Positions 1-8,891 of a DNA stretch of 64,000 nucleotides are shown in pieces. The stretch lies in NCBI GenBank assembly GCA_014728035.1, contig WJMJ01000101.1:1-64000 (forward strand), written 5' to 3'. The notes beneath the pieces are model-generated. The model searched no databases and was not told where the DNA came from. It was given only the letters and a program-made list of their open reading frames with translations. The position numbers were made by a program, and so were the translations under genes. Positions within the stretch are counted from its first letter, which is position 1. Each line of letters begins with the position of its first letter. The stretch is from Promethearchaeota archaeon (GTDB lineage: Archaea > Asgardarchaeota > Thorarchaeia > Thorarchaeales > Thorarchaeaceae).

Positions 1-2
1 CA

Positions 3-284
3 CCAGAGCCAGCACCAGAGCCAGCACCAGAGCCAGCACCAGAGCCAGAACAGCCGTCTAAGCCAGAATCTTCTCATGCATCAAATGTTGAAGTTATTGA
101 TGACCCATTATCTGGTTTTATTGTAGATAGACGATCTAAACATCGAGTAATAGAGAAGCAAAAAGAGCAACAAGCCAAACAAGCCGAGTCAAAAGATCAT
201 GACAATACATCAGTAAGCAATAAAAGTAAATCCGATGAAAGGTTCGACCTAGATAGTCTGCTTAACAAATTGAAAAAGAAATGA
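3..284 (+). CDS. C-terminal part of a Pro/Glu/Ala-repeat protein
   Basis: The frame is open from the left edge and ends in TGA at 282-284. It starts with a PEPA repeat (CCAGAGCCAGCA units) and continues with a charged, Lys/Gln/Ser-rich tail ending in LLNKLKKK. No catalytic motif is visible. The stop overlaps the next start (ATGA), so the two genes are likely co-translated. The start and function lie outside the window. A similar proline-alanine linker occurs in the gene at 2289, so this may be a modular linker protein. Confidence 0.75.
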   Translation, partial: PEPAPEPAPEPAPEPEQPSKPESSHASNVEVIDDPLSGFIVDRRSKHRVIEKQKEQQAKQAESKDHDNTSVSNKSKSDERFDLDSLLNKLKKK

Positions 285-1186
285 AATATATATTAGGTAG
301 TGGTCTAATAGCTTTTATTGCTAAAAAGATGCTACCAGAGTATCAGATAATACCAAGCGGCAAGTCTAGATTTTATCAATATGATATAGCAACATGTGAT
401 GATTATATAGTTTGCCACCCCGATGTTGATGATGTAATTCAAAACATTTGTGGTAAGTTCATCCCTGTGTTTTTCAAAAGAGCATTTTCATTGGGTGGCG
501 ATTTATTATTTGCTCAAAATAATGCATTTGCTTCTATGTGGCTTAAAAAATCATATGGCGAATTTGCAGATTATGCACCATCACTTATTAAAATGGATAT
601 GTTTATATATAACATATCTGGTACTAATATTTTTAAACGCATAGAAAAAGAATGTATCAAAACGTGTGCTGACGCCATAAGAAATGAAGAGCGTATTGAA
701 TCTATTGATTTACAACAAAAGAAGCTTATATTAAAATCACCAAATGGTAAACGCATGGTTGAATATGACCACATTATCAATACACTACCGTTGAATGTTT
801 TATTTAAATTGTGTAATATAGATATAGAATTATCATCGAAAGATTTACATACATGCGTTCTAGCCACAGATGATTTTGATTTTGAGGGTGCCACCGAAGT
901 ATTAATTGTTGATGATTATATTGATTTTATCAAATGTACTTGCCTGGGAAAGAATATATATCAATTATTTTACACCACAGATATACCACAGTTATCATCA
1001 TATTTGCAGTTAATGATTAAAAAATTTAAGTTAATAAATGGCACATGTGTAAGAAATAGTATTCCGTGTGGTATGCCGTCTGATTATAATTTCGATGATT
1101 TTGGTATTAAAAATGTTGGAAGTTTGGCACAATGGGATGATCTAATAGACCTAAGCACATGCATAAGAATTCTAACGCAAATATGA
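281..1186 (+). CDS. FAD/NAD(P)-binding oxidoreductase-like protein
   Basis: This 301-residue protein opens with a beta strand and glycine turn (MKYILGSGLIAF), the usual position of an FAD/NAD Rossmann fold. It also has a late segment, VGSLAQWDD, resembling the C-terminal FAD contact of amine-oxidase and UDP-galactopyranose-mutase-like flavoproteins. The dinucleotide motif is reduced to GSGLIA rather than full GxGxxG. The middle (YDHIINTLPLNVLF) fits the second nucleotide-binding strand of that fold. The substrate is unknown. A link to glycan synthesis is possible, given the many glycosyltransferases in the window, but this is inference. Confidence 0.5.
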   Translation: MKYILGSGLIAFIAKKMLPEYQIIPSGKSRFYQYDIATCDDYIVCHPDVDDVIQNICGKFIPVFFKRAFSLGGDLLFAQNNAFASMWLKKSYGEFADYAPSLIKMDMFIYNISGTNIFKRIEKECIKTCADAIRNEERIESIDLQQKKLILKSPNGKRMVEYDHIINTLPLNVLFKLCNIDIELSSKDLHTCVLATDDFDFEGATEVLIVDDYIDFIKCTCLGKNIYQLFYTTDIPQLSSYLQLMIKKFKLINGTCVRNSIPCGMPSDYNFDDFGIKNVGSLAQWDDLIDLSTCIRILTQI

Positions 1187-1863
1187 CACCTTTTGATTTT
1201 GATAGTCGTAAGTGTCGACCAGCCAAATACAAATTGAGGGACACATCTCATTTTGGCTTTGAAGACTCTCGATCTTTGATGTTAGATATTTTGCAAATAT
1301 TTTGCTTATCGTGTCGTATGTGTGAATTAGGAAAATCAATGTTGGAAGAGAAAGGTAAAAAATTAGATCCACATGTGTTCAGTAATATGCAACATGATGC
1401 CAAATTTATGGTTGTGGGTCAAAATCCAGGATTTAATGAATGCGTGCGAGGTGTTCCATTTATTGGAGCAGCAGGCCAAAATTTTGACGATGAATTAGAT
1501 GCGAATGGGTTATCAAGAGATAAATTATATATTACAAACATAGTTAAATGCAAAACACCTGGCAACAAATTTGATTCTAGGCATTCAAAGTATAAACAGA
1601 TATGCTCTGCAATACTTAAATTAGAAATTCAAGTTATCAAGCCAAAAATGATCATTACATTGGGTTCTCATGCATTTTCATTTTTTGCACCCGACAAACG
1701 AATGTCAAATCATCTCGGAGATATTGTATGGACCGATTGGGGTCCAATTTTCCCCATTTATCATCCATCACCAATGAATTTGGCGGATAAATCAAGGAAA
1801 GATAAATTCAAGAAAGATATTAGAATTATGTGTAAAGTGGTGCGTAAATTACTTTCCAATTGA
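1183..1863 (+). CDS. Uracil-DNA glycosylase, family 4-like (Fe-S)
   Basis: Removes uracil from DNA in base excision repair. Visible motifs are GQNPG (79-83, water-activating loop), GVPFIGAAGQNF, TNIVKCKTPGN and IYHPSP (192-197, leucine-loop side), in the order seen in family 4 enzymes. Cysteines at 44, 47, 123 and 141 are placed to bind the 4Fe-4S cluster of that family. The KRRIH insert of UdgX is absent. The start at 1183 overlaps the upstream stop (ATGA). An in-frame ATG at 1159 would add eight residues. The end overlaps the convergent gene on the other strand. Confidence 0.85.
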   Translation: MTPFDFDSRKCRPAKYKLRDTSHFGFEDSRSLMLDILQIFCLSCRMCELGKSMLEEKGKKLDPHVFSNMQHDAKFMVVGQNPGFNECVRGVPFIGAAGQNFDDELDANGLSRDKLYITNIVKCKTPGNKFDSRHSKYKQICSAILKLEIQVIKPKMIITLGSHAFSFFAPDKRMSNHLGDIVWTDWGPIFPIYHPSPMNLADKSRKDKFKKDIRIMCKVVRKLLSN

Positions 1864-2265
1864 TTCATCATCCATCTTTACCAATTTATAACACGTTATT
1901 CCTCTTCTTTTGACCTTTTTTAAATTATAGATACCACCATCCTGTGCTCTAATAAATTTATTGAGTTTTTGCATAAACGTAGAAGGAGTAATGTCACCAG
2001 ATGACTCCATTAACTCTTCTTTAGTAAGATAACTATCTTGATTTATACATTTATCAATTAAAATTTCCAACAACAACCCGAATTTATTCATCAATTCATT
2101 TTCTTTCATAGCCTTCAAATCAGTTTTGTGTAACGTGACCTTGCCGTCGGCTATGCGTTCAGCCATGCATACTTTTTGTGTATTTGAAATGTGATCTATT
2201 TTCTTTATTTCGGAAGGAATATCAATACCAACATCGATTTTAATAACCTCAGTTTTGCCTGGCAT
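1849..2265 (-). CDS. Hypothetical protein, possible winged-helix
   Basis: This 138-residue basic/acidic protein has no recognised family. The C-terminal half (LTKEELMESSGDITPSTFMQ followed by a YNLKKVKRRG turn) has the helix-helix-strand-turn-strand look of a small winged-helix DNA-binding fold. It is divergent from the gene at 2289, and the two ribosome-binding sites sit head to head in the 23-nt gap. The 3' end overlaps the uracil glycosylase gene by 15 nt. Confidence 0.6.
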   Translation of the reverse strand: MPGKTEVIKIDVGIDIPSEIKKIDHISNTQKVCMAERIADGKVTLHKTDLKAMKENELMNKFGLLLEILIDKCINQDSYLTKEELMESSGDITPSTFMQKLNKFIRAQDGGIYNLKKVKRRGITCYKLVKMDDESIGK

Positions 2266-2288
2266 ACTTTCTCCTAGAAAGGTTCATT

Positions 2289-2996
2289 ATGAAATGCATA
2301 ATGTGCTATTGTGACGTAGATTTAAATACACACATGACCGTTGATATTAATGGTGATAAATATGATGTTTATTTATGTGATGAACATAGTGAAACAACCA
2401 CAATGGGTGCCGTGCGTAAGAAATTACAAGATACTATCAATAAGATTAAAGAAATTATAGAGATAGCTAAAGATTTAGGTATTAATATCAATGAATTAAT
2501 AGGCAATGAACCAGCACCTGCACCAGCACCTGCACCTGCACCAGCACCTGCACCAGCACCTGCACCAGAGCCAATAAGTCCAATCACGGAGGGTATCATT
2601 GGGCAAGGAATGAACCCATCTCAAGTAGGGCCAAGACCATCTCCACCACAAGGATCACAACCACAACCCAAAGGCCCAGTTAAAGTGATTAAAGAAGGTG
2701 ATGAGATGCCAAAATTAGAAGAAGTTAATGAAGTAGTGGAGATGCGAGAATATAATATTAGGGGGAGGCCAACACAAATACCAAAACATGAACGTGGAGC
2801 CTGTGGAACAACAAACATATCTATTGTAAACACCAGTGATCAAATCATACAACGCAGATTCAGAAATTTAGATGTAACACAAAATTATGAAAATAATTAT
2901 ACGCCAGAATGCACAGCGTGTAATGGGTCTGGTATACACCCAGTCACACAAGACACGTGTCCAAAATGTCAGGGCATGGGTATTATGAATCAGTAA
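2289..2996 (+). CDS. Zinc-finger protein with Pro-Ala linker
   Basis: The 235 residues fall into three parts. The N-terminal module has metal-type Cys/His pairs (CIMC at 3-6, CDEH near 30). A PAPAPA run at about 75-95 is encoded by a short tandem DNA repeat at 2510-2570. The C-terminal module has CTACNGSG and CPKCQGMG, the CxxCxGxG zinc motif of DnaJ-type central domains. Two rather than four such motifs are present, so it is not a full DnaJ. Possible roles are chaperone or RNA/DNA binding. The linker length probably varies between related phages. Confidence 0.65.
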   Translation: MKCIMCYCDVDLNTHMTVDINGDKYDVYLCDEHSETTTMGAVRKKLQDTINKIKEIIEIAKDLGININELIGNEPAPAPAPAPAPAPAPAPAPEPISPITEGIIGQGMNPSQVGPRPSPPQGSQPQPKGPVKVIKEGDEMPKLEEVNEVVEMREYNIRGRPTQIPKHERGACGTTNISIVNTSDQIIQRRFRNLDVTQNYENNYTPECTACNGSGIHPVTQDTCPKCQGMGIMNQ

Positions 2997-3253
2997 GACA
3001 ACTTCATATATTGTCTATGTCTTAACTTGTGAGGTGCTGGTAACGCAACAGGTGACCATAATACATCGTATTTTTCACCACTTTTGACCATTTTCATTTT
3101 CTTGCTCAAATTTGTACTAATCATGTTGGACCCAACATTGACGGTAAAGCTATTGGGGTCCATAATCCCACCTGTCGGTTTTGACATTTTCTTATATTTT
3201 TTAACCCCAGCGCTGTTGCCCAACATGCCTTTATATAATTGATCCAATTTCAT
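2990..3253 (-). CDS. Hypothetical protein
   Basis: This 87-residue basic protein has no recognised domain. It is transcribed together with the upstream minus-strand gene, whose stop it overlaps by 4 nt. It overlaps the convergent zinc-finger gene by 7 nt at its 3' end. Confidence 0.6.
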   Translation of the reverse strand: MKLDQLYKGMLGNSAGVKKYKKMSKPTGGIMDPNSFTVNVGSNMISTNLSKKMKMVKSGEKYDVLWSPVALPAPHKLRHRQYMKLSY

Positions 3254-3711
3254 TTATCTGTGGTTGGGTTGGTTGCCTGCCTCAACCCCTCCATATTCTG
3301 ACTTCCAGTCGCAGATTCAGCACTATTGGAAAACGTATCTATGCGTCTACCACTGTGCTGCACTGGCATATCCAAATCTTTTCTCAAATCATCCAAGTAT
3401 TTAAGGGCAAGATCAATTTGATCAGGTGGTACTGCTGATCCAGTGAGTTGTTTACGAAAAGCTAAATCAAATGATGGATCATCAATATTTTTATAACTAT
3501 GTGTATGGAAAAATGCAGCACTAATTGGTTCGTAATACGTGATTTTGGGGTTATTGATTTTAATGCGATACATATCTTCGGCTGATTGCCAATGATATTG
3601 CGTATAATGAGAACGTTCTTCTGTGTCTCCGTGATAAGCCAAACCAAGCTTGGCGGCATCACTGAACATATTACTCACGGCCTCAAGGAATAATTTTTCA
3701 TTATGTTTCAT
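3250..3711 (-). CDS. Hypothetical protein
   Basis: A 153-residue product starting MKHNEKLFLEAVSNMFSDAA. This start was chosen over a longer reading because an AGGAG lies just upstream of the ATG at 3711, and it avoids overlap with the divergent gene at 3746. The protein is mostly helical with a central FFHTHSYKN segment. No family was recognised. Confidence 0.65.
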   Translation of the reverse strand: MKHNEKLFLEAVSNMFSDAAKLGLAYHGDTEERSHYTQYHWQSAEDMYRIKINNPKITYYEPISAAFFHTHSYKNIDDPSFDLAFRKQLTGSAVPPDQIDLALKYLDDLRKDLDMPVQHSGRRIDTFSNSAESATGSQNMEGLRQATNPTTDK

Positions 3712-3745
3712 TTTGACAGTCTCCTTGTTAAGGTAATTTTGACCG

Positions 3746-3976
3746 ATGTTTAAACAATTAGATATAGTACAGATAATAACTACTCGCAATGTAATTTATA
3801 TGTCAGGACCCCAAAATGCCAATGTTAAACCAAATGGTCAATGGTCCGTGGTAGGGAATATTGGCAATGAACTATTATTGTCAAAGGATTCGACGTTAAT
3901 TAAGATACCGTCAACAGATGTGATCAAAATTGCCAATTATGACCCAGAAGCATTTCTTAGGAGAAACAATGGCTAA
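3746..3976 (+). CDS. Small SH3-like barrel protein
   Basis: A 76-residue protein rich in beta strands. The pattern (LDIVQIITTRNVIYMSG, then GQWSVVGNI, then ELLLSKDSTLIKIP) resembles the small SH3-like barrels in the genes at 5002 and 13080. Its end overlaps the recA start by 8 nt, so it may be translationally coupled to RecA. Function unknown. Confidence 0.6.
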   Translation: MFKQLDIVQIITTRNVIYMSGPQNANVKPNGQWSVVGNIGNELLLSKDSTLIKIPSTDVIKIANYDPEAFLRRNNG

Positions 3977-5030
3977 AAAGCAAAAAACTGAATCGGATTC
4001 TGTAGTCAACATCAATGGTATTGATGACCTTAAGAAGGAATGCGTCAAAAGATGGGGTGATGCTGTTTTAATGGAGATGGGTAATTTTTCTATGCGTGGC
4101 ATAGATGCGATATCAACTGGTTCACTTTGTATAGATGAAGCAACCGGAGTTGGTGGTATACCAAAGGGCAGAATAATTGAGATATTTGGTCCAGAGGGAT
4201 CTGGAAAGACTATGCTGTCGCTGCATTGTGTGGCTAATGTACAACGCAATGACGGAGTTGCCGCATTTATAGATGCTGAACATGCACTGGATCCCAAATT
4301 CGCAACTGATATCGGCGTTGATCTTGATCATTTGTTGCTCAGTCAACCAGATTATGGTGAGCAGGCACTCGAAATGGTTGAACTCATGGTTAGGTCTCAA
4401 GTAGTAGATATTATAGTAATAGATTCAGTTGCTGCATTAACTCCCAAGAAAGAGATCGAAGGAGAGATGGGAGAATCACACATTGGGGCACAGGCGCGGA
4501 TGATGAGCCAAGCTATGCGCAAAATCGCCGGAATCATCAAGAAAAGGAATGTAGCAGTAATATTTATCAACCAATTGCGTATGAAGGTTGGTGTAATGAT
4601 GGGAACACCTGAGACAACTCCCGGAGGGAAAGCACTAAAATTTTATGCTGGAATGCGTATTGATATTAGACGTGTGCAGGGAATAAAGGACGGTGATATT
4701 GATGTTGGCCATAGAGCTTCGATTAAGATAGCCAAAAACAAAGTGGCAGCGCCATTTAGAAAGTGTTTTGTGCCAATTATTTATGGTGAGGGAATAAGCA
4801 AAGCTAGAGAAATTATAGATCTGGGCTTCAAATATAAATTAGTGGGAAAATCAGGAAGTTGGTTTAGTTATGGCGATACACGCATAGGAAATGGCATTGT
4901 ACAGGCATCGGCATTTCTCAAGGAAAATCCAGATATTATGGATGAATTGTATAATCAGATACGATCCATAATGATCGATAATGACAACGCCGGAGATACA
5001 GATGAAAGCTCCCAGGTTCAAAGTCAATGA
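3969..5030 (+). CDS. recA: RecA recombinase
   Basis: An ATP-dependent strand-exchange protein of 353 residues, the usual bacterial RecA length. Walker A is GPEGSGKT (74-81) and Walker B is DIIVIDS (147-153). MGESHIGAQARMMSQAMRK and NQLRMKVGVMMGTPETT (DNA-binding loops L1/L2 region) are near-identical to the cellular family, followed by ALKFYAGMRIDIRR. The C-terminal tail is acidic (DNDNAGDTDESS), as expected. The start at 3969 has AGGAG upstream. T4-like phages usually carry the more divergent UvsX, so a canonical RecA is notable. It would work with the UvsY-like, SSB, helicase and resolvase genes downstream. Confidence 0.97.
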   Translation: MAKKQKTESDSVVNINGIDDLKKECVKRWGDAVLMEMGNFSMRGIDAISTGSLCIDEATGVGGIPKGRIIEIFGPEGSGKTMLSLHCVANVQRNDGVAAFIDAEHALDPKFATDIGVDLDHLLLSQPDYGEQALEMVELMVRSQVVDIIVIDSVAALTPKKEIEGEMGESHIGAQARMMSQAMRKIAGIIKKRNVAVIFINQLRMKVGVMMGTPETTPGGKALKFYAGMRIDIRRVQGIKDGDIDVGHRASIKIAKNKVAAPFRKCFVPIIYGEGISKAREIIDLGFKYKLVGKSGSWFSYGDTRIGNGIVQASAFLKENPDIMDELYNQIRSIMIDNDNAGDTDESSQVQSQ

Positions 5031-5619
5031 TGCGGTATATCTGAGTGAATCGGCTACAATGGGTCGCTTAGAATCATATAGAATAGATGGCGTGAGATAC
5101 AATCAACGATTGCAAGACTGGATATATTCATGTGTAATTACGATGAAAGGGCCAGAAACAGATACTGTAATTGATAATTATAACCTAAAAAAATCATCGG
5201 TTTTAGAATTTAAAGAATCGACATTATCTACATTGTGTGAAGCGCTTGACAAAGCGATCCCAACGTTGCATCATGAAATTAATTTGCTGAACATACGTAG
5301 GAATGTAATGTCTGGTGTGCAGGAAACAACAAATACTGATAATCCATTTTTGTACGAAACTGGTGATGAGGTATATTTAAGAGAATCAGCTATACTTGGC
5401 TTTATTGAGAGATTTACTGTGGGTAACATAAAACAAGACTTGTCAACAAAAAATTGGTTATATCAAATAACAAGACCGGATGTTGACTCAAAGTATTTCA
5501 GCACTCTGTGGTTTAGATCAGATGAAATTGTTAAATTAGATGAGGCGTTAGAACTGGCGATCAATAATTACCAGACAAAAATTAATGAATTAACCTCCCT
5601 CAGAGAATCGATGTGCTAG
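5002..5619 (+). CDS. Protein with two tandem SH3/Tudor-like repeats
   Basis: A 205-residue protein made of two copies of one unit. Compare FKVNDAVYLSESATMGRLES with YETGDEVYLRESAILGFIER, each followed by a strand pair (QDWIYSCVI and KNWLYQIT) and a helical tail with a DEAL or CEAL motif. This suggests internal duplication of a small beta-barrel plus helix. The ATG at 5002 was chosen because GGAG lies six bases upstream. It overlaps recA by 29 nt. Function unknown; the position suggests a role in replication or recombination. Confidence 0.7.
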   Translation: MKAPRFKVNDAVYLSESATMGRLESYRIDGVRYNQRLQDWIYSCVITMKGPETDTVIDNYNLKKSSVLEFKESTLSTLCEALDKAIPTLHHEINLLNIRRNVMSGVQETTNTDNPFLYETGDEVYLRESAILGFIERFTVGNIKQDLSTKNWLYQITRPDVDSKYFSTLWFRSDEIVKLDEALELAINNYQTKINELTSLRESMC

Positions 5620-5623
5620 ATAT

Positions 5624-6952
5624 ATGACATTATCAACACTTCAAGAACGATCCATAATTGCACTTGCTTTTGATTATCCTGATTTCTTTGCTTATATTTT
5701 AAATAATATAAAGATGGATGACTTTTCGGAAGATCCGAATAAGTTCATTTTTACTATTATAACTACATATTATAATAGACGATCCGAATTACCCACCAGA
5801 GAAATGGCAAGAGACATTGCCGCTAGATATCTGACAGTTGATGATCCGCTGACAGACGAAGTTATTGAGAATATACAATATGAAATAGATCCGCGCAATA
5901 TTGATGTAATTAAAGAAGATGTCATAGAATGGCTTAGAGAAAGAGCCTATGGAATCTTATATTCAGATGAAGGCATAGAAGCATATCAGAGTCATAATTA
6001 TGTCAAATTGCACAAAATGTTGGAATCGGCATCAAGTGTGCAGGACATCGGTACGGATGGTATGTGGTTTTTTAATGACTTTGAAATCATACTGCAAAAA
6101 CGAGTAATGGAGAAATTTACCACTGGATTTGATGAGTTAGATACGTATATCAATTTTGGTGGTCCATCAAGGGGTGAAGTATTCTTGTTTATGGCACCAA
6201 CTGGTGTGGGTAAGTCAATGGCTATGATCAACACTGGTACTAGGTGTGTGCGAAGAGGACACAATGTATTACATGTAACTATGGAGATGACCAAAGAACG
6301 CACTGCCGAGCGATATGTGGGTACGTTTACTAGTCTACCAATAAATGAGAGATTTGAGATAGAAACAAAACGAGACATTATTTCTACGATAAACAAAGAG
6401 AAAGCCACTACTGAAGGGTCACTGGTCATATATGAATATGCTCCAGATGATATTAGTATAGATACTATTACCGCATTAATGGATTTTCTTGCTAAAGCAA
6501 GAAAATTTACCCCAGACATCGTGATCATAGATTACATGGAATTGCTTTTATCACGCAATCAGTATTTAAATAGAGATGATTATGTCAGACAGAAACACGT
6601 ATCTACTGAATTAAGGCAATTAGCCAAGAAAACTAAAAGTCTGATCATATCGGCAACACAAACCAATAGAGGAGATCCAAAAGCCAAAGAACAAATGATA
6701 GAATTAAATCGCGTGGCAGAATCTTATGGTAAGACAATGCCGGTCGATTATGTAGTAAGCATAAATCAAAAACGCGGTGAATATAAGCCGGAAGATGGTA
6801 GTGCGATGATGCAGTTTTATATTGCAAAAAATCGTAATGGTCCAAAATTTAAAACCGTAGACATTGTTGCTGATTATAAGACAATGAGAATGTGGGAGGG
6901 TAAAATTGATGTCCAAGAAAGCCAAGAAAATTCAGAAGACGAAGAAATCTGA
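5624..6952 (+). CDS. Replicative DNA helicase, DnaB/T4 gp41 family
   Basis: A hexameric 5'-3' helicase that drives the replication fork. Residues 1-140 form the helical N-terminal domain that binds primase. From 165 the RecA-like motor carries Walker A APTGVGKS (191-198), Walker B DIVIIDYMELL (298-308), SATQTNR (sensor region) and a C-terminal AKNRNGP motif typical of DnaB. The length (442) fits. No primase is visible in the window. The next gene starts inside its 3' end. Confidence 0.92.
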   Translation: MTLSTLQERSIIALAFDYPDFFAYILNNIKMDDFSEDPNKFIFTIITTYYNRRSELPTREMARDIAARYLTVDDPLTDEVIENIQYEIDPRNIDVIKEDVIEWLRERAYGILYSDEGIEAYQSHNYVKLHKMLESASSVQDIGTDGMWFFNDFEIILQKRVMEKFTTGFDELDTYINFGGPSRGEVFLFMAPTGVGKSMAMINTGTRCVRRGHNVLHVTMEMTKERTAERYVGTFTSLPINERFEIETKRDIISTINKEKATTEGSLVIYEYAPDDISIDTITALMDFLAKARKFTPDIVIIDYMELLLSRNQYLNRDDYVRQKHVSTELRQLAKKTKSLIISATQTNRGDPKAKEQMIELNRVAESYGKTMPVDYVVSINQKRGEYKPEDGSAMMQFYIAKNRNGPKFKTVDIVADYKTMRMWEGKIDVQESQENSEDEEI

Positions 6953-7409
6953 CGATGCCGCTATACAAAATGACAACACACAATCTATAGTGGCATTATC
7001 GGCATTACCAATATCACATGAATTTTCTTGTGTTATTATGAGATGTCATGCAGTTGAAGAAGAAAAGAAAAAAGAAATAGACAGAATATGCCAACTAATG
7101 CAGAATGCAATATATAGACTGGATATGATCAGCACCAGTGATGGTACCGTAGTATCAATAGATGCATATAATCTAGAAGACACCATAAGTGGTAAATTAT
7201 TATGGAATTTGGTACCTAGCTTAATTGATGCTGACGGCAAATGTTATATGGAAGTTTATAATTTTAGTGGAAATGATCTAGTGGCCCTGGAAAGATATAT
7301 GTTAGATGAAGTTAGCATAAATCTGACAAGGGACAAGAGATCTAATGCGAAACAGTCAATTAGGATCGAAGCCAGAATATTACAGGAAATTGACGATGCC
7401 ATTCTATGA
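6909..7409 (+). CDS. Hypothetical protein
   Basis: A 166-residue protein with a Lys-rich N-terminus (MSKKAKKIQKTKK) and a mixed alpha/beta body. ATG 6909 has a strong GGGAGGG seven bases upstream, inside the helicase gene. The end overlaps the FmdB-like gene by 14 nt. Placement suggests an accessory replication factor, but no motif supports a specific function. Confidence 0.65.
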   Translation: MSKKAKKIQKTKKSDDAAIQNDNTQSIVALSALPISHEFSCVIMRCHAVEEEKKKEIDRICQLMQNAIYRLDMISTSDGTVVSIDAYNLEDTISGKLLWNLVPSLIDADGKCYMEVYNFSGNDLVALERYMLDEVSINLTRDKRSNAKQSIRIEARILQEIDDAIL

Positions 7410-7737
7410 TTATAAGTGTGAATCTTGTGGTGCAATTCAAGAAATAATGCACAAAATGTCTGAGTCTCCTAATATTACTTGCACGGAATGTGGCAACGAA
7501 TGCACCAAGACTCTGGAAAACATGAATCTTACTACGTATGTGAAGGGCAATGGCATCGTGAATGATAGAGCAGGCGCTAAACGCGATATGCATTTATATA
7601 ATTTACAAAATAAAGACCCATATAGCATGCATAGAGTAGATGGTGAAAAGGATTATTTGGAAAATAAACTAAGAAATGCTGGCAAACACCAGAAAAACAC
7701 TAAAACATTTGTGGGCAGTTCCAAAAAGAATAAATAA
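7396..7737 (+). CDS. FmdB-type zinc ribbon protein
   Basis: The start (MPFYDYKCESCG) followed by CTECG about 25 residues later is the four-cysteine zinc ribbon of the FmdB/Zn-ribbon_8 family. The remaining 75 residues are basic (KNTKTFVGSSKKNK) and could bind nucleic acid. The start at 7396 has AGGAAA upstream; a longer reading to 7345 lacks this. It lies between the helicase and polymerase genes, where a transcription or replication regulator would fit. Function unproven. Confidence 0.75.
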   Translation: MPFYDYKCESCGAIQEIMHKMSESPNITCTECGNECTKTLENMNLTTYVKGNGIVNDRAGAKRDMHLYNLQNKDPYSMHRVDGEKDYLENKLRNAGKHQKNTKTFVGSSKKNK

Positions 7738-7742
7738 AGCAT

Positions 7743-8891
7743 ATGAAGATCATATGCACTGCGTTTGATTATACACAAGACACACCAAAACCGTTGTATT
7801 CTGTCTGTTTTGATCAAGACAGTAAATATATCAAATTCTACAAGTTATATATGAAGGGCATAAAAACCAAATTAAAAACGGTCTTTGATAATATCAAAGA
7901 GCTAAATCAGATTATAAAGTCAAACACAACCTTAATTAATGATGTTATGTCGCATCTGCGATACTTAGACATTTCTTCAGATGATGATATATACGAATTT
8001 GCGACCAAGATAGACATAAAACACGATAATGAAACAGACATCAAAAAACAATTATGTAAGATATTAATGACGAACCAGTTAGATCCACAAAATTGGATGA
8101 GGATAAAATCTAAATCGTCTCTAATATACAAATATCTTGAAGATCGAGGCATAAACCACGGATATAAGCTAGTTCACACCCAATATGATTTACACACCTT
8201 TAGTGGCAGGTCTAGGGCAACTAAATTTAATATTCAAGGTACCAACGAGTCAAATCCTATTTCTCATCCAAATCCAGATTATAAATATTTTGTACACCTA
8301 GATTGGATGGCCGCTGATATCAGAATGGCAGGATTGTTATCTGAAGATAACACTATTCTAGACATGTTCCATGAATCGGATCCCTATACACATTTATCAA
8401 ATGTGATAAGCAATGAATCTATGCAGGTAAGTAGATCCGAGTGCAAATCAGAATTAATAATGGGATTATATTCATTGGACTTCAATAATCCAATTATCTG
8501 TTTATTTCCTAAATTGCGTAGCTGGATAATAGATAAGATTAAACAGTTCGATACTGATTATAATTTCACCACAATACTTGGCAAACCCATACCAAAATCA
8601 AATATTAAAACATCGTTTAATGCCATAATACAAGGGTCTATTGCTGAGGCCATGCAACATACATTGTGTCGAATAGGGTCGAGCAATCCCAATATTATTG
8701 TGACCGAGGTCCATGACTCTCTTATTCTGGCTTCAAGACCATCACAAATTAAAACCGTGATTAATACTGGGAAAACAGTTATGATTAAGCCATTTCATGG
8801 TATTTTAGATCGCGATTTAATTTTTCCAATAAGAGTCAGTGTTGGAACAAAATGGAAGAGATGGAAATTGCTGGAGTCATACCGTGGATAA
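7743..8891 (+). CDS. Minimal family A DNA polymerase
   Basis: This 382-residue protein has the polymerase palm signatures of the Pol I family. They are SGRSRATKFNIQG (153-166, like TGRLSS..NLQNIP), motif A LDWMAADIRMAG (D187), a motif B helix with R231, K235 and Y243 at the spacing of Pol I R754/K758/Y766, INAPIQG-like FNAIIQGSIAEAM (292-304), and motif C VHDS (323-326). Both metal-binding aspartates are kept. The Pol I Glu after the motif C Asp is Ser, and the motif A Glu is Asp. No 3'-5' exonuclease domain is present, and the thumb is short. It could be the replicative polymerase or a specialised one. Confidence 0.82.
   Translation: MKIICTAFDYTQDTPKPLYSVCFDQDSKYIKFYKLYMKGIKTKLKTVFDNIKELNQIIKSNTTLINDVMSHLRYLDISSDDDIYEFATKIDIKHDNETDIKKQLCKILMTNQLDPQNWMRIKSKSSLIYKYLEDRGINHGYKLVHTQYDLHTFSGRSRATKFNIQGTNESNPISHPNPDYKYFVHLDWMAADIRMAGLLSEDNTILDMFHESDPYTHLSNVISNESMQVSRSECKSELIMGLYSLDFNNPIICLFPKLRSWIIDKIKQFDTDYNFTTILGKPIPKSNIKTSFNAIIQGSIAEAMQHTLCRIGSSNPNIIVTEVHDSLILASRPSQIKTVINTGKTVMIKPFHGILDRDLIFPIRVSVGTKWKRWKLLESYRG

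Noticed and set aside
571..894. Minus-strand frame opposite the FAD-type gene
   Set aside because: Overlaps a better-supported gene completely, low-complexity translation, no ribosome-binding site.
2510..2570. CCAGCACCTG repeats as a regulatory array
   Set aside because: They encode the Pro-Ala linker of the zinc-finger protein.
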